Assembly: GCF_900128995.1 (NCBI RefSeq)
Contig: NZ_FQUE01000003.1
Location: 124,001 to 188,000 of the forward strand
Direction: 5' to 3'
Source of the DNA: Loktanella atrilutea
GTDB lineage: Bacteria; Pseudomonadota; Alphaproteobacteria; Rhodobacterales; Rhodobacteraceae
Length of the DNA: 64,000 nt
Made by a program: the position numbers and the translations under genes. Of this stretch, positions 28,039 through 38,395 are shown piece by piece. The notes below the pieces were generated by a model. That model was not told the origin of the DNA and did no database searches. It saw only the letters and a list, made by a program, of their open reading frames with translations. Numbering within the stretch: the stretch's first letter is position 1; each line of letters begins with the position of its first letter.

Positions 28039-28542
28039 TCAGCGGTAGATGTAGATCGGCGTGCCGTCCTTCACCATCGCGTAAAGATCCTCGATCTCGT
28101 CGTTGGCGATCGCGATGCAGCCCCAGGTCCAGTCGGTCTTGCCGATGTATTCCCGTGGCGTGCCATGGATGAAGATGTCGCCGCCCGGCCGCATCCCCAT
28201 GGCGGCAGCCCGGGCGATGTCCTGCGAATCCGGGTAGGAGATACCCAGCGAGAGATGATAGCGGCTGTTGCCGTTGCGCCGGTCGATCAGGTAGGCGCCT
28301 TCCGGGGTCTTGCCGTCGCGTTCGACCTGCTTGTGACCTTCGGGCGCGAACCCCATCTCGATGTCGTATTCCTTCAGCAGACGAGAGCCGCTGAGGACCT
28401 GCAACTTGCGTTTGCCCTTGAACACCTGAAGACGTGTGACCGGTGGCCCGTCGTAGCGCTTGAACTTGTTCGGCACCGCTTTGGCGCAGGCCGCCATCAG
28501 CGTGCCAAGCGCGCCCATCATCACGAAACGTCTGTTCAACAT
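28039..28542 (-). CDS. L,D-transpeptidase (YkuD) lipoprotein
   Basis: 167 aa from ATG 28540-28542. The N-terminus MLNRRFVMMGALGTLMAAC has a lipobox-like end at Cys19. The YkuD domain carries the catalytic motif IHGTPREYIG then TDWTWGCIAIAN, giving the His and Cys of the active site. Such enzymes make 3-3 peptidoglycan cross-links or anchor proteins to the wall, and are penicillin-insensitive. The short length (one catalytic domain, no LysM) resembles ErfK-like small Ldts. The N-terminus is strikingly like that of the converging CAP lipoprotein. Confidence 0.9.
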   Translation of the reverse strand: MLNRRFVMMGALGTLMAACAKAVPNKFKRYDGPPVTRLQVFKGKRKLQVLSGSRLLKEYDIEMGFAPEGHKQVERDGKTPEGAYLIDRRNGNSRYHLSLGISYPDSQDIARAAAMGMRPGGDIFIHGTPREYIGKTDWTWGCIAIANDEIEDLYAMVKDGTPIYIYR

Positions 28543-28645
28543 CGGTCTGCCCTGCCTGAATGTCCCACCGCCGATCTGACGTCGGCCTGTGAAACCCGAT
28601 ACACCACCGATGGCGTGCGTCAAAGACCCGTTGCACGTGACGAAT

Positions 28646-29848
28646 TCACGCCCGCGTGAGCGATGCGACCATTTCGACGTGCGGTGACCAGCGGAACTGG
28701 TCCACGACCTGCACCCAGTCGATCGAGAAACCGGCGTTTGCCAAGGTTGCCACGTCCTGTCCGAATGTGACCGGATTGCAGGACACCATGGCCACGCGGT
28801 CGATCGCGCTGACCGCCAAAGTCGCAACCTGTGCTGCGGCCCCCGCCCGCGGCGGGTCAATGACAGCAGCATCGAACCCTTTCAGTTCGTCGGGTTCGAG
28901 CGGGCGGCGGAAAAGGTCGCGTGCGCTCGCCGTGACTTTCTTCAGCCCCCGGGCCCCCCGCCAGCCCCGGTCGAGGGCCTGCGTCATCGCGGCGTCGCCT
29001 TCGACCGCCCAGACCTCTGCCTTGGTCGCGAGCGGGAGGGAAAATGTGCCGCTGCCTGCGAACAGATCCACGATCCGCGCAGCTGGGCCCACGATCTCCT
29101 TTACCGCGGCCAGCAGGGCGGCCTCCCCGTCCTGCGTGGCCTGCAGAAATGCACCGGGAGGCGGCGTCACCGTCGCCGGACCGAAGACCTGCGCCGGCGG
29201 ACGGATCGTCACCACGGTCTCGTCGACCCATGTCAGGCGTGCGAGGCGGTTGTTCTGGGCAAAGACCGCAAGGTCGATGCGCAACTGATCGGTCAGCGGT
29301 TGGTCAGTCTGCACCAGGACGTCAAGGCCGGCGGCACATTCGGTCACGGTCAGCGCGACCTCGCCACGCCGGGACGCGGACATGACGGTCAGCGCCTCCA
29401 GCATCGGCAGACCCGCAAGCAGGCCGGGGGTGACAAGCTGGCAGTCTGGCACGGCGACCAGCACATCTGATGCCCGCGCATGAAAGCCCACCATCGCACC
29501 CGATTTCGTCCGCCGGCCCGCGAACTTCGCCCGCCTGCGCGACCGGGGCGGCGAGGTATGGATCGGCCTGAACGCAGGTTCCAGACCGTGCGCCGACAGG
29601 GCACGGGCCACGACCTGCTGCTTCCACCCGGCGACAAAGTCGTCGGCCGCATGCTGCAGGGCACAGCCGCCGCAAGCCTTGAAATGGCGGCAAGGCGGCG
29701 ACACCCGCAAGGTGGACGGCGTCACGATCTGGGCCGTCCCGTCGGCGCGCAGCACGACCTCTTCGCCCGGCAGGGTCCGCGGCACCAGTGTGCCATCGCT
29801 GGCACGACCGGCACCCAAATGGGTCAGGCTTTCGATGGTCAGGCTCAC
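28646..29848 (-). CDS. TrmA/RlmD-family RNA (uracil-5-)-methyltransferase
   Basis: 400 aa. An N-terminal TRAM-like segment (1-45) is followed by an iron-sulfur cysteine cluster CRHFKACGGCALQH (about 53-66). SAM motif VDLFAGSGTFSLPL lies near residue 265. The catalytic pair is in DPPRAGAAAQ and VSCNPVTFGQDV. These enzymes make m5U in 23S rRNA or tRNA; which base is modified cannot be told from sequence. It is the 3'-most gene of the hslO-to-methyltransferase operon, overlapping the ABC gene by 4 nt. Confidence 0.92.
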   Translation of the reverse strand: MSLTIESLTHLGAGRASDGTLVPRTLPGEEVVLRADGTAQIVTPSTLRVSPPCRHFKACGGCALQHAADDFVAGWKQQVVARALSAHGLEPAFRPIHTSPPRSRRRAKFAGRRTKSGAMVGFHARASDVLVAVPDCQLVTPGLLAGLPMLEALTVMSASRRGEVALTVTECAAGLDVLVQTDQPLTDQLRIDLAVFAQNNRLARLTWVDETVVTIRPPAQVFGPATVTPPPGAFLQATQDGEAALLAAVKEIVGPAARIVDLFAGSGTFSLPLATKAEVWAVEGDAAMTQALDRGWRGARGLKKVTASARDLFRRPLEPDELKGFDAAVIDPPRAGAAAQVATLAVSAIDRVAMVSCNPVTFGQDVATLANAGFSIDWVQVVDQFRWSPHVEMVASLTRA

Positions 29849-31674
29849 GCGGCGTCCTCGACGGTGATGAAGCCCCCCGATTGCCTGTTCCAGTAGCGCG
29901 CGTAAAGCCCTTCCATCGCCAGCAGCGCGTCGTGGGTCCCTTCCTCGACGATCCGGCCCCCGTGCATAACTATGATCCGGTCCATCTGGCGCAACGTCGA
30001 AAGGCGGTGCGCGATGGCGATGACCGTCTTGCCCTCCATCACCGCGTCCAGCGCCCCCTGAATGCTGGCCTCGACCTCGGAATCGAGCGCGCTCGTCGCC
30101 TCGTCAAGGATGAGGATCGGCGCGTCCTTCAGGATCGCACGGGCTATCGCGATCCGCTGGCGCTGGCCGCCCGACAGCTTGACACCGCGTTCGCCCAGAT
30201 GCGCGTCGTAACCCTTGCGCCCGGCGTGATCGCGGATATTGGCGATGAACTCCTCGGCCTCCGCCCGCGCCGCAGCTTTGCGGATTTCGTCGTCCGTCGC
30301 CTCTGGCGCACCATAGCGGATGTTGTCACGGGCAGAGCGGTTGAACATCGCTGTTTCCTGCGTGACCATTCCGATCTTGCGACGCAGGCTTTCCTGCCGG
30401 ACGCGCCGGAGATCCTGACCATCGATGCTGACGGTTCCTGTCTCGGGATCGTAAAGCCGTAGCAACAGCGCCACCAGCGTCGATTTCCCGGCACCGGATC
30501 CGCCCACGATCCCCAGCTTTTCACCGCTCGCGATATCCAGCGTCACCCGGCGCAGGCCGCCCTCACCGCCGCCGTAGGTGAAGGTGACGTCGTCCAGCGT
30601 GATCCGCCCGGCGCTGAGGTCGAGATCGACGGCATCCTCTGCATCCGGCAGGGCATGGGACTTGGCGAGAGTGCGAACCGCGTCTTCGACCTCTCCGACG
30701 TTGGAATACATGCCCATCAGGGTGAAACTGACCCAACCGGTCATCTGCGCCAGCCGCAGGCCGATGGTGCCTGCCACGGCGATGTCGCCCGCCGTAGCCG
30801 CCCCCGACTGCCACAGGAACAGCGTCATGCCGACCAGCAGGACGGGCAGCACGCCCGCAAGCGTCATCAGCCAGAACCGGAAGCCTGCGCTGACCCAACC
30901 GAAGCCCAGCGAGTCCAGCCGGAATTTTTCCATCGCGTCGGTGGCGGCGCGGTCCTCGTGGTCGGCATGGGCAAAAAGCTTTACCGTCTTGATGTTGGTG
31001 ATCGTGTCCACGACCTGACCAGTGACCATCGCGCGTGACCCGGCCCGTTGCTTCGAGGTTTCTCGGATGCGGGGCATGAAGGCGCGGATCAGGCCGATAT
31101 AGGCACCCATCCACAGCGCCAGCACGACGGCACCCCAGATGTCGATATCCGTCAGCAGGACAATCGATCCCACGACCGAGGCCAGCGCATAGAACACCGT
31201 GTTGATGGTATCGACGCCCAGATCCGTCGTCGCCCGCGCGGCCTGCATCTGCTTCTGGCTGATTCGCCCGGCAAAGTCGTTGTCGAAGAACGTCACCGCT
31301 TGCCCCAGCGTGTGCCGGTGCAGCCGCGACAGGACAAGGTTGTAGATCGCCGGCGCGACCACGACGGACTGCATGATCCCCGACAGCCCCAGAACCAGGG
31401 GCCGGAACAGGATGAAGAACGCGGCCACCCCGATCAGCAGCCACGCGTTTTCGCCGAAATAGACACCGGGTTCGCTGGCCAAGGCAGAGTCGATGACCCG
31501 ACCGAGGATCAGGGCGGCCAGCACCTCCAGCACGCCGGCCAGCGTGCTAATCAACGCCCCCGCCCCCATAGCGCCGAAACTGCCGCGCAGCGCCCAGCGG
31601 ATGAAGGCCAGCAGGGTGCGCGGCGGCGGGCCGTCGGCGCGGGCGTTGGGGTCGATCCAGTTCGTGAATGTCAT
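29845..31674 (-). CDS. ABC exporter half-transporter (TMD-NBD), second of a pair
   Basis: 609 aa: six transmembrane helices (about 25-330), then a nucleotide-binding domain with Walker A GGSGAGKSTLVALLL, signature LSGGQRQRIAIARAIL, Walker B ILILDEATSALDSE and the switch His in AIAHRLST. All catalytic residues are intact. With the adjacent gene it most likely forms a heterodimeric type IV (MsbA-like) exporter for lipids or drugs; the substrate is unknown. It overlaps its neighbours by 4 nt on both sides. Confidence 0.93.
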   Translation of the reverse strand: MTFTNWIDPNARADGPPPRTLLAFIRWALRGSFGAMGAGALISTLAGVLEVLAALILGRVIDSALASEPGVYFGENAWLLIGVAAFFILFRPLVLGLSGIMQSVVVAPAIYNLVLSRLHRHTLGQAVTFFDNDFAGRISQKQMQAARATTDLGVDTINTVFYALASVVGSIVLLTDIDIWGAVVLALWMGAYIGLIRAFMPRIRETSKQRAGSRAMVTGQVVDTITNIKTVKLFAHADHEDRAATDAMEKFRLDSLGFGWVSAGFRFWLMTLAGVLPVLLVGMTLFLWQSGAATAGDIAVAGTIGLRLAQMTGWVSFTLMGMYSNVGEVEDAVRTLAKSHALPDAEDAVDLDLSAGRITLDDVTFTYGGGEGGLRRVTLDIASGEKLGIVGGSGAGKSTLVALLLRLYDPETGTVSIDGQDLRRVRQESLRRKIGMVTQETAMFNRSARDNIRYGAPEATDDEIRKAAARAEAEEFIANIRDHAGRKGYDAHLGERGVKLSGGQRQRIAIARAILKDAPILILDEATSALDSEVEASIQGALDAVMEGKTVIAIAHRLSTLRQMDRIIVMHGGRIVEEGTHDALLAMEGLYARYWNRQSGGFITVEDAA

Positions 31675-33503
31675 GCGTCTTCCCCCAGAAACCCGCAGGA
31701 CTGGCGCGCCCAGAACCGGGCATAGCGGCCGTTCAGCGCCAGCAACTCGTCATGCGTGCCGTCCTCGACGATCCGCCCGTCATCCATCACGACGATCCGG
31801 TCCATCCGCGCAATGGTGGACAGCCGGTGCGCGATGGCGATCACCGTCTTGCCATCCATCATCGTGACCAGCGTGTCCTGAATTGCCGCCTCGACCTCGG
31901 AATCCAGAGCGGACGTCGCTTCGTCCAGTAAAAGGATCGGCGCGTCCTTTAGAATGACCCGTGCCAGCGCGATCCGCTGCCGCTGCCCGCCGGACAGTTT
32001 CACGCCTCTTTCGCCGACCCGTGCGTCATAGCCATGACGGCCTTCGGTATCCTCCAGCGTCAGGATGAAGTCGTGCGCCTCTGCCTGACGGGCCGCGGCG
32101 ATCATCGCTGTGTCACTTGCCTGAGGTGCACCGTAGAGGATGTTTTCGCGCACCGACCGGTGCAGCAATGCTGAATCCTGCTGCACCATACCGATCGCAT
32201 GGCGCAGCGAATTCTGCGTCACGCCAGAGATGTCCTGCCCGTCGATGCGGATCACACCGCCCTCCGCATCATAGAAACGAAGAAGAAGCTTGATCAGGGT
32301 CGATTTGCCGGCGCCCGAGGCGCCGACGAGCCCCACTTTCTGACCCGCAGGAATGACCAGCGAGACGCGGTCGAGGCCACCCTTTGCCTTGCCGTAGTGA
32401 TGGCTCAGCCCGTCGATCTCGATCCGCCCCGCGGTGACCGCCAAAGGCGCAGCGCCGCGTGTGTCGGTCAGGGTGACCGGCTGGCCGATCGTCTCCAGCC
32501 CCTCGGCCACGACGCCGAGTTCCTGAAACAACTGGCTGACCGCCCACATGATCCAGCCACTCATGCCATTCAGGCGCAGCACCAGTGCCGCAGCCGCCGC
32601 CACCACGCCGACCGTCGCCAGACCGCCCAGCCAAAGGGACAGCGCCCAACCGACGACGCCCACCACTAACACGCCGTTCAGGAAGACCAGCGCAAGGTCC
32701 ATGATGGTATAGAGCCGCATTTCCCGCATCAGGGTGGTCCGCGACCCCTCGATCGCCTCCTTTGCATAGCCAAGCTCTGCATCCGCATGAGCGAACATCT
32801 TGACCGAATGGATGTTGGTATAACCGTCCACGATCCGTCCGGTCACGACGCTGCGCGCGTCGGAAGAGGCCTGCGACGCCGGCTTGATCCGCTTGATGAC
32901 CCAGCGCAGCAGCAAAAGGTAGGGGATGAACCATGCCAGCAGCGGCAACACCAGCCGCAGGTCAGCATCCGCCAGCAGGGCGAAGGCTCCGACCAGATAG
33001 GCGGCAGCGAAAGCCACGGCCTCGAAGAACTGGTTCATCACCGATGCTACGGCCTGCGGCGTCTGCATCACGCGGTTCGCGATGCGACCGGCAAAGTCGT
33101 TCTCGAACCAGCCGACGCTTTGGCGCATGATCTGCCGGTGGGCCCGCCAGCGCGACAGTGCCGTCAGGTTCGGATTGATCGTCTGATTCAACAGTGCCGT
33201 ATGTGCCGTCTGGATCAGCGGCCGCAGGGTCAGGAAAAAGGCAGCCATCGCGAGCAGCTCCAGCCCGTGGTCGGCCCAGAAGATGTTCGGGTCCTTGTCC
33301 AGCAGATCGACAAGGCGGCCGAGATAGGCGATCAGTCCGACCTCAATGAAGGCGACAAGAGTCGACAGTCCGGCCGTGACCGCAAAGACGCGGTGCAGCG
33401 GCCGGGTATAGTCCCACAGGAACGGCCAGAGCCGCGTGGGCGGTGTGTCGGTCTCCTGATACGGCGTATAGGGATCGACTAGGCGCTCGAAGTAACCAAA
33501 CAC
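31671..33503 (-). CDS. ABC exporter half-transporter (TMD-NBD), first of a pair
   Basis: 610 aa from GTG 33501-33503, chosen because VFGYFERLVDPYTPYQ resembles a typical start of this family; an in-frame TTG at 33552-33554 would add 17 residues. Six transmembrane helices are followed by an NBD with GASGAGKSTLIKLLL, LSGGQRQRIALARVIL and ILLLDEATSALDSEVE. Both NBDs of the pair look competent, unlike many heterodimers with one degenerate site. It follows the CCA-enzyme gene closely. Confidence 0.9.
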   Translation of the reverse strand: MFGYFERLVDPYTPYQETDTPPTRLWPFLWDYTRPLHRVFAVTAGLSTLVAFIEVGLIAYLGRLVDLLDKDPNIFWADHGLELLAMAAFFLTLRPLIQTAHTALLNQTINPNLTALSRWRAHRQIMRQSVGWFENDFAGRIANRVMQTPQAVASVMNQFFEAVAFAAAYLVGAFALLADADLRLVLPLLAWFIPYLLLLRWVIKRIKPASQASSDARSVVTGRIVDGYTNIHSVKMFAHADAELGYAKEAIEGSRTTLMREMRLYTIMDLALVFLNGVLVVGVVGWALSLWLGGLATVGVVAAAAALVLRLNGMSGWIMWAVSQLFQELGVVAEGLETIGQPVTLTDTRGAAPLAVTAGRIEIDGLSHHYGKAKGGLDRVSLVIPAGQKVGLVGASGAGKSTLIKLLLRFYDAEGGVIRIDGQDISGVTQNSLRHAIGMVQQDSALLHRSVRENILYGAPQASDTAMIAAARQAEAHDFILTLEDTEGRHGYDARVGERGVKLSGGQRQRIALARVILKDAPILLLDEATSALDSEVEAAIQDTLVTMMDGKTVIAIAHRLSTIARMDRIVVMDDGRIVEDGTHDELLALNGRYARFWARQSCGFLGEDA

Positions 33504-33563
33504 GGGGGGAGCCTTGAGTCTCTCGGACCCCAGATGTAGGCCCGTGTCGGACAAAGGGAAACC

Positions 33564-34697
33564 CTAGCTAAGCAGTTCCTCGCGGGTCAGCGTAAAATCG
33601 GAGGCGATCCAGCGTGCCTCTGCCGCTTTCAGCGCCGCGCCGAGCGCGGGTCCCTGCAGGGCGGGCATGAAATCTGCAGCCTTCACGGGCAGGATCTGAC
33701 CCGCACCGCGCTGGGCAGTCTTTATCTCTTTCGGATCAAGCGGTCGCGACAAAGACGCCGCCAGCACCGCCGCCCTGTCGATGGCGGTAGCCGCACCGTG
33801 GCGCCACGCGACCTCGCCCGTGCCGGGTGTCATGTCACGCAGGATGTCGCGGCGCGTGGTTTCTGCCTTCGACAGCCGCAGGCGCTCTGGATCGCCGCCG
33901 AGGGCGGCGAGCCTACGGATGAAATCAGGCTCTAATCCGACCTCTTCCTCGATATGAATCAGCACGGTCAAGGCCTCTGGCCCGGCACCGGGAAGCACCC
34001 GCAGAAGGGCGCCGCAGGCAGCCATGCTGGCGACAGCAGGCGCGGGATCGGGGGCGGACAACAGCTTGCGCATCTCCTGACCGATCCGTTCCGCCGACAG
34101 GCCATCGATCCCTTCGACATTTGCGGCGCAGGCGGCGAGACCCTCTGCGTCGATGCCAAGCGCCGGGTCGCCGTACCAGGCGTGGAAGCGGAAGAAGCGC
34201 AGGATGCGCAGGTAGTCTTCCGCAATGCGTCGGTTCGCATCGCCGATGAACCGAACGCGGCCCGCCAAAGCGTCCGCGACGCCACCCAAAGGATCGCGTA
34301 GCGTGCCGTCAGGGGCGGCGTACAGCGCGTTCATCGTGAAATCTCGACGCTGCGCGTCTTCCCCTGGCGTGTCGGCAAAGGCAACGGTGGCGTGTCGTCC
34401 GTCCGTGTCGATGTCACGCCGAAAGGTCGTGATTTCGAAAGGCGTCCCCTCGACGACTACGGTGACCGTGCCGTGATCCACACCCGTCGGCACAACCTTG
34501 AAACCGGCGCTTTTCCCCAAGGCAGAGACGGTTTCAGGCCGCGCATCGGTCGTGATGTCGATGTCGCTTGCACCAGCACCGATGAGTGCGTTGCGCACAC
34601 AGCCGCCCACGAACCATGCCTGATAGCCTGCGCTTGTCAGCATGGCGCAGACCTGCTGGACCGCAGGATTCGCAAGCCAGTCAGGCGCGATCTTCAT
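33564..34697 (-). CDS. cca: CCA tRNA nucleotidyltransferase
   Basis: 377 aa class II nucleotidyltransferase of the poly(A) polymerase family. The head motif WFVGGCVRNALIGAGASDID carries the two catalytic Asp, and RRDFTMNALYAAPDG and RIAEDYLRILRFFRFHAWYG follow. It adds or repairs the 3'-CCA of tRNAs. The tRNA-Thr in this window already encodes CCA, so repair would be its role there. Overlaps the CoA pyrophosphatase gene by 4 nt. Confidence 0.95.
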   Translation of the reverse strand: MKIAPDWLANPAVQQVCAMLTSAGYQAWFVGGCVRNALIGAGASDIDITTDARPETVSALGKSAGFKVVPTGVDHGTVTVVVEGTPFEITTFRRDIDTDGRHATVAFADTPGEDAQRRDFTMNALYAAPDGTLRDPLGGVADALAGRVRFIGDANRRIAEDYLRILRFFRFHAWYGDPALGIDAEGLAACAANVEGIDGLSAERIGQEMRKLLSAPDPAPAVASMAACGALLRVLPGAGPEALTVLIHIEEEVGLEPDFIRRLAALGGDPERLRLSKAETTRRDILRDMTPGTGEVAWRHGAATAIDRAAVLAASLSRPLDPKEIKTAQRGAGQILPVKAADFMPALQGPALGAALKAAEARWIASDFTLTREELLS

Positions 34698-35290
34698 GGC
34701 GTCATCCGGTCTGCAAGGGCACGCAGGATGCGACCTGTCGCGCCCCAGATATAATAGGGACCGAAAGGCACGGTATAATAGTGCCGGACCCGCCCCTGCC
34801 AGCGGCGGGACTGGACGATGAAATTGGCGGGGTCGGTGACATGCGCCAGCGGCACCTCGAAGACTTCTGACACCTCGCCCGCCTCGGCGCGCGGCACGTA
34901 GGGCCCTTCGATCAGGCCGAGGACCGGCGTCATGGAAAAGCCCGTCACCGTCTCGTGGGTCGGCATCTCGCCCAGCACGCGGACTTGGGATCGGGGCAGG
35001 CCAACCTCCTCTTCTGCTTCGCGCAGGGCGGCGGCGGTTAGGGTGGGATCACCGGGGTCCTGCTTGCCGCCGGGGAAAGCCACCTGCCCCGGATGATGCT
35101 TCAGCGCTGCAGAGCGTTTCGTCAGGAAGACGGTTTCGGTCTGCGGCGACACCGCGATCAGGACGGCGGCCGGTCGCAGGATACGGTCGGTGGGCGGCAG
35201 CGTATCGCGGTTCAGATCGTAGTCGGTCGAGGGCCGGCCCGGCCGGGCCAGCGCCTCTTTCAGTCGCGCTTCAAGGTCAGTCGTCGCCAT
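34694..35290 (-). CDS. NUDIX CoA pyrophosphatase (NudL/YeaB-like)
   Basis: 198 aa from ATG 35288-35290. It has the CoA-pyrophosphatase lead motif FLTKRSAALKHHPGQVAFPGG running into the NUDIX box, GGKQDPGDPTLTAAALREAE then EEVGL (residues about 72-95). It probably splits CoA into phosphopantetheine and 3',5'-ADP, removing oxidised CoA. The start lies inside the last 14 nt of hslO, indicating coupling. The link to Hsp33 suggests oxidative-stress housekeeping (inference). Confidence 0.92.
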   Translation of the reverse strand: MATTDLEARLKEALARPGRPSTDYDLNRDTLPPTDRILRPAAVLIAVSPQTETVFLTKRSAALKHHPGQVAFPGGKQDPGDPTLTAAALREAEEEVGLPRSQVRVLGEMPTHETVTGFSMTPVLGLIEGPYVPRAEAGEVSEVFEVPLAHVTDPANFIVQSRRWQGRVRHYYTVPFGPYYIWGATGRILRALADRMTP

Positions 35291-36278
35291 GGGTGGCTTC
35301 GGCCTCGAACCCCAGTGTCTCCGGCTGGAATTCGTAATGCGCACCGCAGAACTGGCAGTCGGCGGTCACGATGCCCTCGTCCGTCGTCATCGTTCCGATA
35401 TCCTTGGCGGAGTAGATCGACAGGCTCTGCCGGACACGGTCGGCGGAACAGGTGCAGCCGAATGTGACGGGCTGCGGATCGTAAACCCGGGGCTCCTCCT
35501 CGTGAAACAGGCGCACGAGCAGGTCCGTCGGCTGGACCGTCGGGCCGATCAGTTCCAGCGCATCGACGGTGTCGAGCAGAATGTTCGCACGGCGCCAGTT
35601 TTCGCCTTCGTCCTCGTCGAGAATGTCTTCCGCCGCGAGCAGGCCGCCTTCGCCAGAGCCGCCCTCGTCCTTCATCAGCGGAGAGGCCTTGGGCATGTGC
35701 TGCAGCATCACGCCGCCGGCGCGCCAGTGCTCTCCCTCGCCGGCCAGCGTGCTGCGACCGTGGGTAAGTGAAAAGCGCGTCGGGATCTGTTCGGATTGGG
35801 CGAAGTAGGTCTCGGCACAGGCTGCCAGCGACCCGCCGGCAAGAGGCGTGATACCCTGGTAAGGTTGCGTACCCTCACCCTGGTCGATCAGGATCGCGAA
35901 ATAGCCCTTGCCGATCTGTGCGAAGGCATCGCCCTCCGGGTCCAGCGTGTCCTTGTCATAGGACGCATAGGCGCGCATCCGGGCAGGTTCGCCGTCGTCG
36001 GTCGGCCCATAGTAGTCCGTTGCGAGCAAACGCACCGGGCCGCCGGACCCGCGGACCTGCAGGGAGAGCTTCCAGCGCAGTTTCATTGTCTGACCGATGA
36101 GGGCAGTCAGGGTGCACATCTCGGCGATCAGCCCTTCGATCAGCGGCGGATAGTCATGCTGACGCAGCACCTCCTCCAGTACGCCGTCGAGGCGGGCGAC
36201 GCGACCCCGGATGTCCGAGGCGTCGAGCTGGAACGGCAGGACGGTGTCGTCCCAGGCGATACGAGAGCCGAGGGTCAT
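35277..36278 (-). CDS. hslO: Redox-activated chaperone Hsp33
   Basis: 333 aa. The C-terminal redox switch is clear: CTC in FGCTCSADRVRQSL and CQFC in TADCQFCGAHYEF, the CxC...CxxC zinc site whose oxidation unfolds the linker and turns on holdase activity. The N-terminal domain includes LRWKLSLQVRGSGGPVRLLA. It protects proteins during combined heat and oxidative stress. First gene of a six-gene minus-strand operon reaching to 28646. Confidence 0.95.
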   Translation of the reverse strand: MTLGSRIAWDDTVLPFQLDASDIRGRVARLDGVLEEVLRQHDYPPLIEGLIAEMCTLTALIGQTMKLRWKLSLQVRGSGGPVRLLATDYYGPTDDGEPARMRAYASYDKDTLDPEGDAFAQIGKGYFAILIDQGEGTQPYQGITPLAGGSLAACAETYFAQSEQIPTRFSLTHGRSTLAGEGEHWRAGGVMLQHMPKASPLMKDEGGSGEGGLLAAEDILDEDEGENWRRANILLDTVDALELIGPTVQPTDLLVRLFHEEEPRVYDPQPVTFGCTCSADRVRQSLSIYSAKDIGTMTTDEGIVTADCQFCGAHYEFQPETLGFEAEATHGDD

Positions 36279-36354
36279 GGGCTTTCCTTACAAGATCGGA
36301 TTTGGCATACCGCGGCTATATAGGCACGGCAAGCGACGGTCCAAGGGGAGAGCC

Positions 36355-36855
36355 ATGATCAGACGGTATGGCAGCACGCCCAGGACCGGGCAGCGTTACG
36401 GGATCAGGGCCGGTGTCTATGCCATCCTGCCACGCGACGGGGCGTTCCTGATGACCTGGCAGGGCAGCCCGCATGAAGAGCTGCAACTGCCCGGCGGCGG
36501 CGTCGATCCGGGCGAGAGCCCGCTGCAGGCGCTGCACCGCGAGGTGTTCGAGGAGACCGGCTGGACCATCGCGCGGCCCCGCCGGTTGGGAGCCTTCCGT
36601 CGGTTCACCTATATGCCGGAATACAAGCGGTTTGCCGAAAAGCTGTGCCATGTCTATCTGGCGCATCCGGTCCGGCGTCTTGGCCCGCCGACCGAGCAGA
36701 ACCACCAGGCATTGTGGGTCGCCCCGCAGGTCGCGCTGGCGGCGCTGGCGAATGAGGGCGATTCTGCGTTTCTAAAAAATACATTGCAAAATCATAATGT
36801 TTCGCATGCGAAACATTATGGCTTTCTGCCAATGAAAACAACGCAGCCGGGTTAA
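36355..36855 (+). CDS. NUDIX hydrolase with a palindrome-encoded C-terminal tail
   Basis: 166 aa from ATG 36355 (ribosome-binding site AAGGGGAG). The NUDIX box is GGGVDPGESPLQALHREVFE then ETGW near residues 45-68. Substrate unknown. The last ~25 residues (from about FLKNTLQNHNVSHAKHYGF) are encoded by an AT-rich patch that contains the perfect 28-bp palindrome at 36793-36820. This tail looks unlike the NUDIX fold and may have been added by insertion of the palindrome. Divergent from hslO. Confidence 0.85.
   Translation: MIRRYGSTPRTGQRYGIRAGVYAILPRDGAFLMTWQGSPHEELQLPGGGVDPGESPLQALHREVFEETGWTIARPRRLGAFRRFTYMPEYKRFAEKLCHVYLAHPVRRLGPPTEQNHQALWVAPQVALAALANEGDSAFLKNTLQNHNVSHAKHYGFLPMKTTQPG
36793..36820. 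repeat. Perfect 28-bp palindrome inside the 3' end of the NUDIX gene
   Basis: The left arm is CATAATGTTTCGCA and the right arm its exact reverse complement, with no loop. It sits in a locally AT-rich segment (about 36770-36845) in a GC-rich genome. No U-tract follows. It lies about 190 nt upstream of the argG start codon. Confidence 0.85.
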
Positions 36856-37011
36856 GCAAAGGTTGACGCGACGGTGGGGTAACGCGGCGGTCGCCGGGGT
36901 CGGGCAATGTTCACACTTAAGGGTTGACGACGGGGAAGGCGCAACCTTGCCCCCTTGGGCGAAAACAAGTATCGCGCACAGTCAGGCAACATTGATGCAA
37001 AGGCTCTGACC

Positions 37012-38227
<1,216 letters not shown>

Positions 38228-38229
<2 letters not shown>

Positions 38230-38265
38230 AAAACAACCCCGCCTGCATCAGCGATGCGGGCGGGG
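38228..38265 (-). terminator. Strong intrinsic terminator for the minus strand between argG and the sulfotransferase-like gene
   Basis: 12-bp stem CCCCGCCTGCAT (38237-38248) / ATGCGGGCGGGG (38254-38265) with one wobble pair and a 5-nt loop. Read on the minus strand it is followed by TTGTTTTTTATTT. On the plus strand there is no U-tract, so it ends minus-strand transcription and may only slow argG transcripts. Confidence 0.85.
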
Positions 38266-38395
38266 CTTAACGCGATACTCTTGAACAACTGCAAGTCTTG
38301 TCGGCCAGAAAACACGGCCACTCGTCACAAGACAAACCCTTTAAGCTACAAAAGCTGCTTGCGGGTGAACACACGCGGGGCCGTTGCAAAGAGTT

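Noticed and set aside
36852-36869. TTAA-N7-TTGA string upstream of argG as a CtrA site
   Set aside because: One half-site deviates and nothing in argG function supports CtrA control; left as a weak remark in the argG entry.
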